The notes under the pieces were generated by a model that saw only the letters and a program-made list of their open reading frames with translations, ran no database searches and was not told the origin of the DNA. The position numbers were made by a program, and so were the translations under genes. 64,000 bases of DNA, taken from contig OX485807.1 of NCBI GenBank assembly GCA_950295325.1, forward strand, positions 51,984,440 through 52,048,439, in the 5' to 3' direction. Positions 48,184-59,969 of this stretch are shown in pieces (the stretch's first letter is position 1; each line of letters begins with the position of its first letter). The stretch comes from Polytrichum commune (Eukaryota > Streptophyta > Polytrichopsida > Polytrichales > Polytrichaceae).

Positions 48184-51100
48184 ATGGGGAAGGCATGGAG
48201 CAGGCCAAACTGTGGATTGGGTGCTTGTGGTTTTGGGCGGCGACTTCTGGCCCCAATCTCTGGCGTCTCTATCTCCAGGTTTGGTGGACATTCTATGATT
48301 GTTATCTCACTTAACTGGGCAATCTACTCATTTTGAATTTGAGAAGAAGAATCCTTGCATTCATGAATTTTTTTTTACCATCAAAGCCTTTTATATGATA
48401 GATTACCATCACAAATCTGGCATAACTATCTCAATCTGGTTTATGTGTTGTCAACTAATTATCTGGTGTTAATTCTTGAATGCATACCGGGATGGTTTCT
48501 GGGGGTTTAGCAGGAAGCCAATGTTGCAGATTGCAGCAAGTTTTGGCGCTGAAACCGAGAGAGCATTCAAAAAGACTATAGAGATCGATCGCCTTATTGA
48601 CAACCTGCGAGAAACCGAATTTCAACATGTGAGTGCCACACACGAAACCTGGGATTTCACATTGCCTTTGGCAGGTTTAACAGCAAAGAACTTTGCCCAT
48701 CAAGAAGCAGTAGGAAGACATGCTGAATCATCCTGTAGGCTAACTCTCTGTTTTATGTGTTATTTTGGGGTCACAGATGGCACAGGTAGTGGCTGAGAAC
48801 GTCTTATCTTTCAATGCTCCATTTTGGCTGCGTCTCGCTGCAAGGGCGGACCAATGCTCTTCGGATGAGGAGAGAGTGAGTTCACCTTCTGATCATACTG
48901 TATTGAACTTGACAATAAAGAAAAGAAAGAAATGAAAGAAAGACAACTCCAATGTTGCCACCAGTGTGAATTATGGTGTTGCTTCATCTTCAAGTTGGTC
49001 TAAGTATATGTAATCCCGAAACGGGCATCACAAGAATTAGAGGGCCCCAAAGACTACTGCCTCCTTCGAATTGTGAACGCCTTGAATGGGTGAGGATTAG
49101 ACGGCCTGCACGTATCTCCCTCAAGATCAAGCCCCTAAGTTTCCACACTCCACTATGATTGGGTGGACTATAGGTGGTAGGGTGCACTAGAAATGAAGTC
49201 CTTGGAAGGTCACCCATCCGAGCACTACTCCCGCCTTAGGCTGCTTAAGCTCAGAGTTCCCATGGGATCCAGGTCAAGGCCTTAGATTTAAGCCACCCTT
49301 TGAACTTACAAATTCTATTACTTGAAGGTGATTTCAGTCCCCATCATCACGTAGTTATTGAGTGAACAAATGCTGTTTGAAATGTTGTCATCTCTTTGGA
49401 TTAGATGGAATTGACATCCATCTCGAAAGAAAGGGATTAATAGTTATTGGCAGCTGGGTTGAAGGTTTTTTCCAGCTGGGAATGGTGCTGCCACTGAATC
49501 AAAAGCAGTTATTGTGATCTGCATTCTCCGCATTGATCTCAGGGAGACTCCGGAAGTATGAGGAACATTGTCCACTGGAACTCTGATGCAAAGTACATAC
49601 TACCGAAAGTGAACCTCCAATATAATCAGAAACACTCACGTTTATAAACTGTGGTTGATGAGAAGTCACATGTGTTTGTTGCTATTTCTGACAGCCCTTA
49701 TGGCATGCTTTGATGCAGAAAGAGTACGAGGAGCTTGCTAATCAAATTATGACACTCGTTGATCTTATAGTGAATAAGACCAAGGTACAGTCTTTCAGAC
49801 CTTTCGTAGATTGAGGTTAGATCCATTGATGTTTTCTATAGGGCATTTAGAGCCGTATTTGATCTCAAATTTCATAATTATGGTTTCATTTGCAGGAAAA
49901 AATTGATTCCTCTACAGATATATTGAGGTCAATACTCAAGCCTCTCGCAGAAAACGACGAGGACGAGATTGTTTGGCCACCAAGGAACCAAGCTAGCCTC
50001 GTAGAGATGCGAAAGGTAAAACGATCATTCCTTTTCACGATCTGGAAGTGGGATGCTTGCTCTTAGCATGTGGGCATCAATTTTTCAACCAAGAACCGGT
50101 TTAGAATCTGTGTGTGGTTTGTGGGTTTGAGGTTCTGGGAAAGCAAGTGTCAGCATGACAGATCCTCTAGTATTTGTGGCTGGACTTCAAGTCTCTGGGT
50201 CCAGTTTTATTTCAGTGTCAGTCTGATGAAATAGGTTCTGCAGTTTGTAGTTCCTTCATACATTGGTGAGTTTAATTTTGGTTCGATTTCAGGAGGTGCA
50301 AAGAAGAGAAGAAGGGAACTTTTTGGATGAAGGTTTTTTATCCGAAGTTAGTGCACAATTACGACAGGTACGAGAAGTGTTGTGCTGTCTTGATTGAATG
50401 TACAAGGTGTGCACTTCTAGATTCTTGTAGTGAAAGCAACTACAATGAATATATAGAAGAGGTGGGCATGTACATTATGAGTTTTGGTATGTTGATGAAC
50501 TAGCACTATTGTTATTGTCACCGTTGTTTATTGAATTGAAGAGATATTCTTTGCATGTTGTCCATTGACCTATATGTAAATTGTGGTCTTGCCTTGATTT
50601 TATTACTCAATGTTTGCGTCCGAAAAGAGATTAAAATACATATATCATCCTATTCCGATCAAGATAAATATATTATAATAACATCAATCTTCTTTGTTGC
50701 CAGGCCAAGGAGGATAAGGATAAACCTGGTTTGGTAGCTATTTTACAAAAAGTCCTCCAGCTCTACGCAGCTTGCACTCTGTCAAAGCGCAGCTATGCCG
50801 TGAAAGGTATGGTGCTTGTTTACTTACAGATTGATCTAGTCAACTCAATTGGTCATTTGTTTTCCTTCCTTTGATCTTTCGTTAGTGTTGATGGCGGACT
50901 GACAGGTCTGTTGAAGTGGAGCAATTTGATCGGTCAATTTTATCCCTAGAGAGGATTTTGCGCTTTTGCCATTACATGATCATTCGGCAGTTTCTCATAC
51001 TGTGTCATATTTTCGGACTCATCATAATCGTTTGAATGATTGCAGATGGTGTTGTTGACAAAGCCGAAAGTCTGCTTGAGCAAGTTTTGAATGGTACACT

Positions 51101-51796
51101 TCCGGGCTAATTGCAAGTTGTGTATAGAAAGAGCATCGCAAACAAACTTTGTTTGTAGTAAATTGGTTCAAAGTGAACATCACAGGTCAAAAACCAAGCA
51201 TCACTCTTGCTCCAGTTCAATCTCTTTAATCTTATGGTTATGTACTTGATTAGCTCACTTGCTAAGGTGGCTGTCTCCTGTATGACTCATTCATTGCTTT
51301 GCTGTTTTTGCGTCCAGCGGACGAGGGTGAATGGAATGATCTGTTAAGGAGCGGGCTCAATTATGGAGGTGGTGCAGTGACATCTGAGGAACTTTTTAAA
51401 GCGATAGAAAAAAGAATAGAACGAACTCTTATGAGGACTGTAAGTTACTCTTCAGTTATTCTGTATAGTGAGCATTTTCAGGAGGTCATGTACTTCAAAC
51501 TGCGACTCTTGTCTTCAGCATCTTTCATGTCATAGAAAAAATTGCACCCTGTTATTAAACAAGATTATTTTTGGTGGAACCGAATTGTTGCTTGGAGTTG
51601 TACTCCAATTTTACATCCGTGTAAAATGCCGAGTAAGGTTCAGGTTTTGAAGAGCTCTTTTGAAAATTGACTGGTTGTGATTGTGCAGGAGAATGGGTCA
51701 TATCATCAACGAGTTTTGGCAGAGTACATCAGAGAGATAGAGATACGAGCTGAAGCTCTTGTAGCAGCCTTTAAATCATCCTCTCCAACAGGCTAG
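48184..51796 (+). CDS. Conserved plant protein, probably plastid-targeted, 10 exons
   Basis: Spliced exons are 48184-48278, 48511-48628, 48777-48875, 49719-49784, 49896-50015, 50293-50367, 50704-50806, 51046-51093, 51318-51439 and 51689-51796. Together they give 317 codons with consistent phases and GT-AG borders throughout. The N-terminus (about 31 residues, 'MGKAWSR', Arg/Ser-rich, almost no acids) looks like a transit peptide. Recognisable family blocks are 'LSFNAPFWLRLAARAD' (exon 3), 'KEYEELANQIM' (exon 4), 'STDILRSILKPL' and 'VWPPR' (exon 5), 'LDEGFLSEVSAQLRQ' (exon 6), 'AKEDKDKPGLVAILQKVLQL' (exon 7), 'RIERTLMRT' (exon 9) and 'GSYHQRVLAEYIREI' (exon 10). I recognise these from a plant-wide family of unknown biochemical role that is annotated as chloroplast-located. 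The intron 1 donor (cag|gtttgg) is weak, so exon 1 is the least certain part. A 5S SINE lies antisense in intron 3. The inverted partial copy at 26815-28705 is a pseudogene. Confidence 0.85.
48974..49298 (-). mobile_element. 5S-rRNA-derived SINE, copy 3 (in intron 3)
   Basis: Minus-strand counterpart of the 27559 copy. The 5S head has 'ggatcccatgggaactc' and 'ggatgggtgacc', and the body ends 'gaagcaacaccat'. It is shorter by about 30 bp because of a deletion after 'tagtccacccaatcatagtgg'. It lies between exons 3 and 4 of the host gene on the opposite strand. No effect on splicing is visible. Confidence 0.75.
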
Positions 51797-51799
51797 AAG

Positions 51800-52640
51800 C
51801 ACATGTCATTGTACTATCCAATTTTGCACAACATTTGAAAATAGTAACCCTAGTTTCTTAGTTGGCATCTTGCTGGCATTCATACTGGGTGGCCAACTTC
51901 TGGGCCATGTGATCCATGCAGTCAAGAAAAGCGATTTGTAGTTGGTATGAAATTTTAAATAATAGGGTATGTCTCAAACTCCAGTCTAGCTGGAGACTGC
52001 ATTTACAAAGCCTTAATTGTGGCTGATCTTGCAACCTATACTTGTAAGAATTCTTGTTGCACAAGATTGGGCATGTGATGTTGAGCCACTTTGTGGTTGA
52101 GCCAATTTGCAAGCATTAAATTTTTCATGTCATGTCCCAGATATCAATGCATTGCATGTAGTCATTCATCTCACTTTGAGGTCTTAACAACAGATCACTT
52201 ATCATGTTCTTGAGGGCAATTGATTTTTCAGTCATGATTGACAAAGTCTAAGAGAGTGAGATAATGTGGTAAATGGATGTTTGAGACGAGTTGTAGGACA
52301 CAGAATTACACACCAGTGTTGATCATTTGGAGTGATGATGATTCACATCTATCTTCGAGATGTTGCAGGTCTCGTTGGTTAGGACAACACCACTTAACTC
52401 CGGATTGCTTTTGTTTCGTTCTATTAGCACGTGTTGAGGACCCATGAGATATATAACAATCAATGGTCCGGTGCTTGGTTGATCCCGGAGGCACTAACAT
52501 GCCTATTAAATGGAGAGGCGATTATTTAGGTTATTATTGTCTTTTATAGTAATTTTGAAGGCATCAATTACCAGTCAGCTTTTGAAACAACAAAATCTAA
52601 TGGGCATGTGAAGTGACAACCTGGTGGCGTTTGAAATTTT
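51800..52640. other. 3' flank of the 10-exon gene, no further gene recognised
   Basis: No second gene. A segment at about 52300-52500 is moderately GC-rich but unrecognised. Confidence 0.45.
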
Positions 52641-52644
52641 GGCA

Positions 52645-53100
52645 TAACATTATCCAATTGAGTATGGAGGGTGGGCGGGGCAGGTAATAAGTTAGATATT
52701 ATTTGGGAACTATACCATGGTTATTCTCTTTCCATCATTGCTATTTGAGAGTTAACTTGATAAACTTGAGTGAAGCATTGTCACTAAGTATTTTTACAAT
52801 GGAAGAGTTGATAACAACTCACAACATTATGCAGTTGAGTCTGTGCGTTGGGTGGGGCAAGGAAAAAGCCAAATTCTATTCGGAATTTTTTATTTATTCT
52901 CACAATAGAGCAAAACACTTGCACATTCAAGCTGAAAAACTTGAGAGAAGCATTGTACTGGTATTATTAGAATGGAACAACTGATAGGAACTAAATAATG
53001 TTATGGAGTTTGTACATTTGGCTGACAATTTTCCAAACTCAGAATTTCCATTGCCACCAAATTGTCACTCAATGATATACCGAGAAGATTTTGTTGTTTC
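52645..53100. repeat. Degenerate tandem repeat, about 177-bp unit
   Basis: Units begin near 52646 ('aacattatccaattgagt') and 52823 ('aacattatgcagttgagt'), with a third, weaker one near 52996. Each is followed by a 'gtgggcggggcagg' or 'gggtggggcaagg' type segment and a downstream 'acttgagtgaagcattgt' or 'acttgagagaagcattgt' segment. Non-coding. Confidence 0.55.
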
Positions 53101-53104
53101 AAAA

Positions 53105-55840
53105 AGTTTCATGTACCAAGATTTTGTTCTCATAGGGCCAAGTTTCATATAATAATCTCAGTCCATTTTTTGAAAAATAAATGAGTGGGTGGGTGGGGAA
53201 AGGATCGTGCCACGAGAATTGGTACCCCACATGGATGGGTGTCCCACATTGTACGTTGTGTAAAGACGGGCACCAAAGGACATGTTGTCCTAATGGTCAA
53301 AAGAAAGACATATGCCGGTTAGAGAGCTCCGGTGATCGGATCAGGTACACCCTTAGTTATTATAGGCCATATTGTTGTTGAAGTCCTTTCCTTTGAGAGT
53401 TACTCCTAGGGCTCCATGTGGTACTTTCTTGTAAAGGGCAAAAATACACATCAATCACCTACATGAGATTTTGCAAATGTGATATAATATTAATGTTGAT
53501 AATTATTCTTTTGAGTTTTTTACAATGCATAAAAATCTCTTAGTGCCTATTCAAATGTAAAAAATAATTTGTGATTGATTGTACAAATTAGCATATGCAT
53601 GATTCCAAACCCATTAGAAGTCATTCAACTGATTTTTGAAGTTATATATCAAGAGCAATAAGAAAAATAATGATTTTGAGGATTTTCAACAATTTTTTAA
53701 AATATAGATTAAAAAATAATACATTTTATTACATCATATATACATCATTATATATATTTTATAAAATCTAAATACACATATTTTATTCATTAAAATACGT
53801 AATTTTAAGAAAGTATAATTTTTTGCAATTGTTCGGCTTCATCCTTTAGTGTAGTACGGTCTGTCGTGTAAATACCGATCGTGTGGCAGCTCGAGTACCA
53901 ACCACCACTAACAAACAACACTAAAACATAGCAAGGTCACACATGAACAACACATCTCGACAAGACTTGACTTGGCAAGAATGCCAAGCCAAGGAGGAGG
54001 CTCCTCACTTAGGAGCCTCATTTTCCAAAACTAAGGTTCATCCATCCAACTCTAAATGGATGAAGCCCAACAGATAAGGTGCGGCCGCCGATGCCGCATA
54101 CCGTGACAGGTTTAAAAGCTTATGATATCCTTCATCATGGTTACCCCAAAGAATTAAGTTTTCATCAATGACTGCATTTTATTCTATACCAATGTTAGGT
54201 AAAATGCACCATGCTATAATAAGTGAATGCAATTAATAATTAATATCAGTCTTCTGAGTATTCTCTAAACTTCTTTCGAGATATTAAACGCATATTCTAT
54301 ATACATACGTGGATTAGAATGTTTGAAGTTTTATAAACGAAACATAGGTGATAAGCGATTTTTCGACATTGGTACAAGCATGTTTGGACTATTTGTATAA
54401 CTTGCATAATTTATAATGAATTTGTGAATATTCACACCTTGCATATTTTTTATAGTATCATTTAATATTTTATCATTGGCAACAAATAATTTATGATTGG
54501 AATGAAAAAATACGAGTATCGTAAACTTAACATGAAAATCCTATAAAAATATCAATGACTCTAGTTCATGAATTCATAATTGCTTATAAAATCATACTAT
54601 AATTGTAATCTTTATTGAATCAATTCACACTTTAGATGTTGATTGGATTATTAAAGAGATTGTAAATGTATTCAATTGCACCAATACATCGTGGAATGTT
54701 ATGAATGTTTTTAAACCAAATTTTACATTTATGAACTTTTTATCCACTCGCTACTTTAACAGTAAAGATATTGCGGGATTCAAAATAAACTTTGCAGACC
54801 TCTTAGTAGTCTTGATACTTGTACATGCCGTAACTCCAAACATCTCACCTATAATGAAATGTAAATGTCCAGTCAGTGATTAACAAAAATTTATAGTTAA
54901 TTGTTTTGGAATAGTCATCCACCTCCCAACAATAGTTCTCAAACCTAGAGGCAATTTTTTCTTTATATGTAATCCGACAATACCACAAATGTCATCAAAA
55001 GTAGAAATTGAAATTAAAAGGAAAAAATTGAATCACTATAAATGAACACGTATTATAAGTTTTAATATTGATTCCACCAATGTATACATTTTGGCTCATA
55101 GAAGATTTTAAGATTGTATATTATATTATCAGAGTTTTCATCGCTAATTAAAGTGAACTCGTGAGAACATATATGTTATGATGTTTTTCAAAAAATTGGA
55201 TCTTTATAAAAAAATCACATATATTAAATGTAATGTAATAGTAAGTGTCGGGTTTAGGAAAAGATAATCAAAGACTATTCAAATATATCAAAACTGTTTA
55301 TAAACAATGTAGAATCACAATTTCAACTAAAACTAAAATATGTAAATACTTTTATATTTCCATAGATGACATCAATATCAACCTATAGACACCAAAAATA
55401 TATAACTTGAACTTCACATAAAATTTTAGGGTCTAAAATAAGAGGTTATGTCTAGAAAATGCTAACAATATATAAAATAATGATTAATATCATAAAATTA
55501 AAAGTTTTAATTCAATTATAATGGGGAAATTATTTTATATGTATATATATGTATATATGTATTTATATATTTATTAGTAGAAGGTATCAATATCTACCTA
55601 TGGGCACAAAACAATAAATCATTTGGACTTCGTATGAATTGTTTATGGCCAAAAACGCATAATCATATCTTATAATCTTAAAATTCATACAATTAGTGTA
55701 CAAAAATTCATGTAAAAGTCAAATACTAAAGGTTAAATGATATTGACCTTCACAACCAGTCACCTTTATAAAGTGTAATATTTTATTACTTGCCAAATTT
55801 CTCAAAATAAAAATAAAAATAAAAATACACCAACATTCAC
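53105..55840. other. AT-rich intergenic DNA
   Basis: No gene recognised. 53860-54170 is a GC-richer island that might be a solo repeat, but no partner was found in the window. A TATATG microsatellite lies at about 55538-55575. Confidence 0.5.
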
Positions 55841-55844
55841 ATAG

Positions 55845-55990
55845 AGAGAGAAAAACTTCGGTCTCCGGAGGAGACCGACGTGAATGGAGTGTCTGTTCAA
55901 TCCTCCTCCAATCCAATGCCCACAGGACAAAGGTATGGAGGTAAAGATCTACTCTTCCCTTTCGAGAGTAGACACTATAGTCACCAGTCA
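55845..55990 (+). repeat. Dispersed repeat family R, partial copy next to the LINE
   Basis: Matches 40010-40150: 'gtgaatggagtgtctgttc', 'atgcccacaggacaa', 'ccctttcgag' and 'acactatagtcac'. It lies about 130 bp beyond the last recognised codon of the LINE, so the LINE end or its target lies between 55990 and 56120. Confidence 0.5.
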
Positions 55991-56119
55991 CTAGTAACAA
56001 GAACCAAAATGGTTAGTTATTAGGGGGGGATTGTTAGTATGATTTGGGTCGCCAGGTCTCTAGTGCATTGTTAGTGGATGGGGTGGAGTGGCTTAGTTGT
56101 TAAGGTTTTATGGCTTTAT

Positions 56120-56836
56120 CTATGGGGGGTCTAGTGTTTGGGGCAGTGGTTGGTGGTTTTCTATTCTTCTTTTGTGTAGGAGGATAGCCATGGCATATTT
56201 TATAGCGATAGTATTGATGTTTTTAAAGGTATTTTTAATGATAGGCATGGGTATTTTAAATTTATTTTCGAGTGATTTCATTGAAGGAATGTGTGTAGTG
56301 GCTCTAGCGCCAACAGTGATTATAATAAGGGGGTCAACTTTCCATCCTCTAGCAGCAATACTATCGATTAATGGTTTGTATTTGTTATTTTTTGCTTCGA
56401 GTGTTTCTGGAGAGAATCTATCATTACAGTATGTAAATTCGATGAATTGTATGGTGAGGTTGGGGTCCAAGTCTGTGGGGGGGTCATTTTGGTATGGTAA
56501 TCCTCTAACACAAAGGATGTCAGGTCTAAATCTGGAGTTACAATGGCATCTTTGTGTACCGCATGTGCAAGGGAGTAGCCAATTGGGAACGGTGTTTTCC
56601 TGGGGTGTATTATTGAAGGTGCCCGCGTTCATGAGAATATAACATCGAGATTTTTAAGATGAAATTAGTAGTTTCCTAATTTCCCATACTGCTTTGTTGT
56701 GTCTTTTGACGTGAAGTGAATGTATATGTTGTTGTTTACACGTAAGTAGTACATGTAACCACGTGTCCGGTTTGTATGAGGTGCAAATGGGGCTTGTAAT
56801 AGAGGGATATGTTTGTGTACCGAAGAACAGTTGTTT
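56120..56836 (-). pseudogene. LINE C-terminus: Cys/His motif and PD-(D/E)XK nuclease
   Basis: A single frame, interrupted by TGA (just after 'YMGNA') and TAA (before 'KSRCYILMNAG'), carries 'SPICTSYKPDTWLHVLLTC', then 'HVKRHNKAVWEIRKLL', then 'LPCTCGTQRCHCNSRFRPDI'. After that come 'IQFIEFTYCNDR', 'EAKNNKYKPLIDSI', 'ARGWKV' and 'IITVGARA'. RPD, the E of IEFTY and the K..KY pair are the PD-(D/E)XK signature of restriction-like endonucleases in R2-, NeSL- and Dualen-type elements; the 'GW...VG.R' tail fits too. The first Cys of the CxxC pair is Ser. The nuclease core itself (56632-56120) is open for 170 codons and the stop at its end is probably natural. Confidence 0.8.
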
Positions 56837-57120
56837 TCAAGCATTGCCCATATAGGTTCCTGTTCGGAATTTGATGAGGCATGATTTTTGTTTATCTGTG
56901 ATTTCCAGGTTTTCCCATAATTCGTTAGAAAGTTCTTTACCTATATCTGCATATCCTGTCCATTTGTAAGTGTTGGGGGTTTGTGTGGCCATGTTTTCCA
57001 AGTTGTTTTCCCTATTGTATTTAATAATTTGTTTTTCTAGGAATCTAACGGGGCCTTTATTAGGAATGTCCGTCATTGAGGCTCAAACGTCCTTTTGGTA
57101 GTAGTATGGGGTGGCATGGG

Positions 57121-57529
57121 CACGGGGAGGTCACTTCATTGTCAAGTTGACACCACGTGCGGACAAAGTTTGCTACCCCTATATTACATGTCATATATAA
57201 TTTTAAAATTTATGATATTTTTTCTACATATACATAACCATAGATAGTATCTTTTGTATACTTTTTTGAAATTTTTAGTCATCTTTATTTTTTTAGTAAT
57301 TGTTTTAGTTCAATTCTGTATCATTCTAGTTAGAAATAGTATGTTTTATGAAAAAAACAAATCATCAAATTTAGTTACCACTTTTAACTGTGTCATAGGT
57401 ACTGTGTATATCTACTCATGAAAAAAATTTGATAAAATTTTGACCCATTTTGGTGGTGCAACTTACCAAAAGAAGATTTTTTTTGGCCGCACGTGGTGTT
57501 CAACTTGACAATGGAGTGATCTACCCGTG
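57121..57529. mobile_element. hAT-type MITE inserted in the LINE
   Basis: Begins CACGGGGAGGTCACTTCATT and ends AATGGAGTGATCTACCCGTG. The inverted repeat is about 42 bp long and includes 'caagttga' and 'caccacgtgcgg'. It is flanked by a perfect 8-bp duplication GGCATGGG (57113-57120 and 57530-57537). Removing the insert with one TSD copy rejoins the LINE frame ('PYEHAHA' to 'TPYYYQKDV'). Its GGGGAGGTCACT core resembles the ends of the 7754 and 16796 elements. Confidence 0.9.
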
Positions 57530-57539
57530 GGCATGGGCA

Positions 57540-58197
57540 TGCTCATATGGGTGAATGGCAATTCTGTGCTCTAGTTCTAGCCCTTCTTTTACCAATTTGT
57601 CTGCTTGTTCGTTGCCATCAATGTTGACGTGTGCTCTAACTTTGGTTGTGTCCGGTTTTGAATTAGTTGTACCATGGTGGCGAGGGTAATTTGGTCGGGG
57701 TGGCTATTGTGAAGTGTGGGGTGTTTAATTTGTGTGTTGAGTAAGTATAATACGTTTAGACTATCGGTAAATATGTATGCGGGTTCGTTTGGATATAGTG
57801 TATTAATGGTTGTTAGTGTTTCATGTATTGCTATCATTTCTGCTCGTAGTATGTTTTGGTGTCCATGTAGTCTTTTGGAGATGTTAAGGCCCTTGGGGCT
57901 ATAGATTCCATAGCCGGCTCTTTCTCTTCTCCATTCTCCAAGGTTAATTTCTTTGGGTTTCATAAAAGAGCCGTCTGTGTAGTAGCTGAATTGAGGGTAG
58001 AATTTTAGTGGTAAGTTAGTTTGGTAATTTGGGAGTTGTGGAATAGGTGTGTTATTATTTACAGGTGTGTTTGGATAGTTAGATTTAGCCCATTTTTTGC
58101 TAGGGTTAACGGCGGTATTTACGGGGGTGGGTGGTGCAATTTGTGTGTGAATTTGTAATATTTGGAGGTTATTTGCTATGTTGGTGAGTTGATTCAT
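57540..58197 (-). pseudogene. LINE RNase H domain
   Basis: Ribonuclease H type I, which removes template RNA during target-primed reverse transcription. Catalytic residues are visible: Asp in 'YYTDGSF', Glu in 'ILRAEMIAI', Asp in 'YIFTDSLNVLYLL', and after a one-base shift near 57645 the His/Asp block 'RAHVNIDGNEQADKL'. All four acidic residues and the His are intact. The about 80 residues before the domain are Asn/Pro/Thr-rich linker. Confidence 0.85.
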
Positions 58198-58199
58198 TT

Positions 58200-59857
58200 G
58201 TTTGTAGGTACCGATGTGATTGTTTTGGTGGTGGATACAGAATATTCGTAATGTTGATAATTCTTTCTCGTGATATTGAGTTCGGGGGGAATTGTGGGTT
58301 CTTCGTATATGATGGTGCCTGCTGCAAAGTGGGCAATGATGTGTGTGTCCAAGAATGGGCCAGTGTATGGGTTAAAATTATGGTACCAATCCATATCTTT
58401 TGAAATAAGTATAGTGATTGTATTTGGATCGTTTTTGGCCACAATGCGGGCCCTATGGATGGCTTGTTATAAGTCTGTTGCGTTATGGGGGTGGGCGTAA
58501 CCAATTCCCTTCCATTTTTGGTCAAACGCTTTTCCTAGGGATCCAAATATTCTATCCCTAGATAATGGTGAGTGGAATTGGGTGAATTGTGTGGGACAAG
58601 TAACTGGGGATGAGAAGTATGAATGGTTGATATTGAATGATGTTATTAGGAAATCTAGTATTGGAGTTGGTATTGTATATTGGGCACGTTTAAGTGGGTC
58701 GTTTTTAGGAATACGGTATTTATACCTTTGGTATAGCCACACGATTTCTGTTTCAAATGATTGGGTAGGTGGTTCTAGGCTATGTGGGGTATCTTTAGCT
58801 TGATGGTATTGTTTCCATAACCACAGTAATCTGGTTTTTGGGATGGTAATGAGGTGCCGACCGTTGTCTTCATGTATGTGAGCGACGTCGAATTATGTTT
58901 GAATAGTGTTAGTATTTGTTTTGATGGCACTCTCTGGGTTGCATTCATTAATGGAGATATGTGCCAATAGGATAATTATGGCAGGGATAACGTATCTAGT
59001 GTCTCGTTGTTGTTCTATGGAAAAGTATGCATTGATGATGTTTGAGAAGTGTTTGTGTTGTCTTTTCGTATAATATTGGGTAAGTAGTTCGGTGTTGTGA
59101 CGACTAGTATATGCGTCACAATAGGGGAATAAATTTCTTTGGGTACGCCATTTGTTGTATGTGTTATTATTTGGAGTAATCCATTGGCATAGATATGATG
59201 TGTCTTTTCTTTTTATCCCATTAGAATCTATGAGTTGTCGTTGTTTGTGGTCAAGTATTGTGTGTATGGGAAATTGACGGGGGTTTTTAAGCATATTATT
59301 GGGAGGTGGGGGTAGGTGGGGGACCGGGAGATTTGGGGGGTGTATAGGGGGGTTGGATGTTGAGGAAGGATTTTGTGGTTTATTATTGTGTAGTCATTTT
59401 TTAGGGTTCGTGGAGGGTAGTGGTGTGGGCATGGGAATGGACATTCTCGGTGACAGGAAGGGTGGCAGAATAATTGGTTTGCGATGTTTGATGCACTCTT
59501 TATGAGTTTTGTAGGGTTAGAGTGGTATATTTTAAAGTCATCTGGGTTCATTAAGGTGGCACCATTGGGCATGGTTATTTTGTCTAATTTTATTATATTA
59601 TGCAATAGAAGTTTTTGTAATAGTTTAAGTGAAGTGTTGGGATTTAGGCCCTGTAGATTTTGTGCTTCTTTCAACCATGTGGTTTCGAGTGGGGACGGGT
59701 TTATTAGAAAGGTATCTATTGTGCTTTTTAGGTGGACTTCAGCTTCATGTTTGAATAAGAATAACGTTCTAGTGATAGGTGATCTAACGCAGTGATGGTA
59801 TTTAATGTGGGCTATTTCTTTGGAGCCTCCAAATTTAGCAAGTATAAATTGTGTCAA
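58200..59857 (-). pseudogene. LINE region between RT and RNase H
   Basis: At least four frame pieces (59857-59228, 59294-58893, 58742-58467 and 58525-58169) continue the polyprotein. The first begins 'FILAKFGGSKEIAHIKYHH', thumb-like, and contains a Cys/His cluster 'LFCHPSCHRECPFPCPHH' that could bind zinc. No other domain is recognised. Breaks between the pieces are indels. The region is long compared with simple LINEs, as expected for the large Dualen-type polyprotein. Confidence 0.55.
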
Positions 59858-59969
59858 GCCATAATAGATTTTGCCAAGTCTACCTTTGTCATTGAGGGCG
59901 TTTTATAGTTGTTCTCCAATACAGCGCATGTAGGCATTTTGTAGTGAGAATGCTTCAATTCCGAATAGA

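Larger units (their letters stand above)
45705..50080 (+). repeat. Segmental duplicate (gene-bearing copy)
   Basis: Partner of 26750-29912 in inverse orientation. It carries the intact 5' half of the 48184 gene and continues beyond the duplication into exons 6-10, so this is the parental copy. The only large difference inside the aligned part is the 1279-bp fold-back element at 45785-47063. Confidence 0.85.

Noticed and set aside
9988-50080. One giant inverted duplication covering the 10-kb, 13-kb and 27-kb blocks and their partners at 38, 40.7 and 46-50 kb
   Set aside because: All three pairs are in inverse orientation, but their order is A-B-C then A'-B'-C', not C'-B'-A'. Two pairs are separate transposon insertions with their own target duplications.
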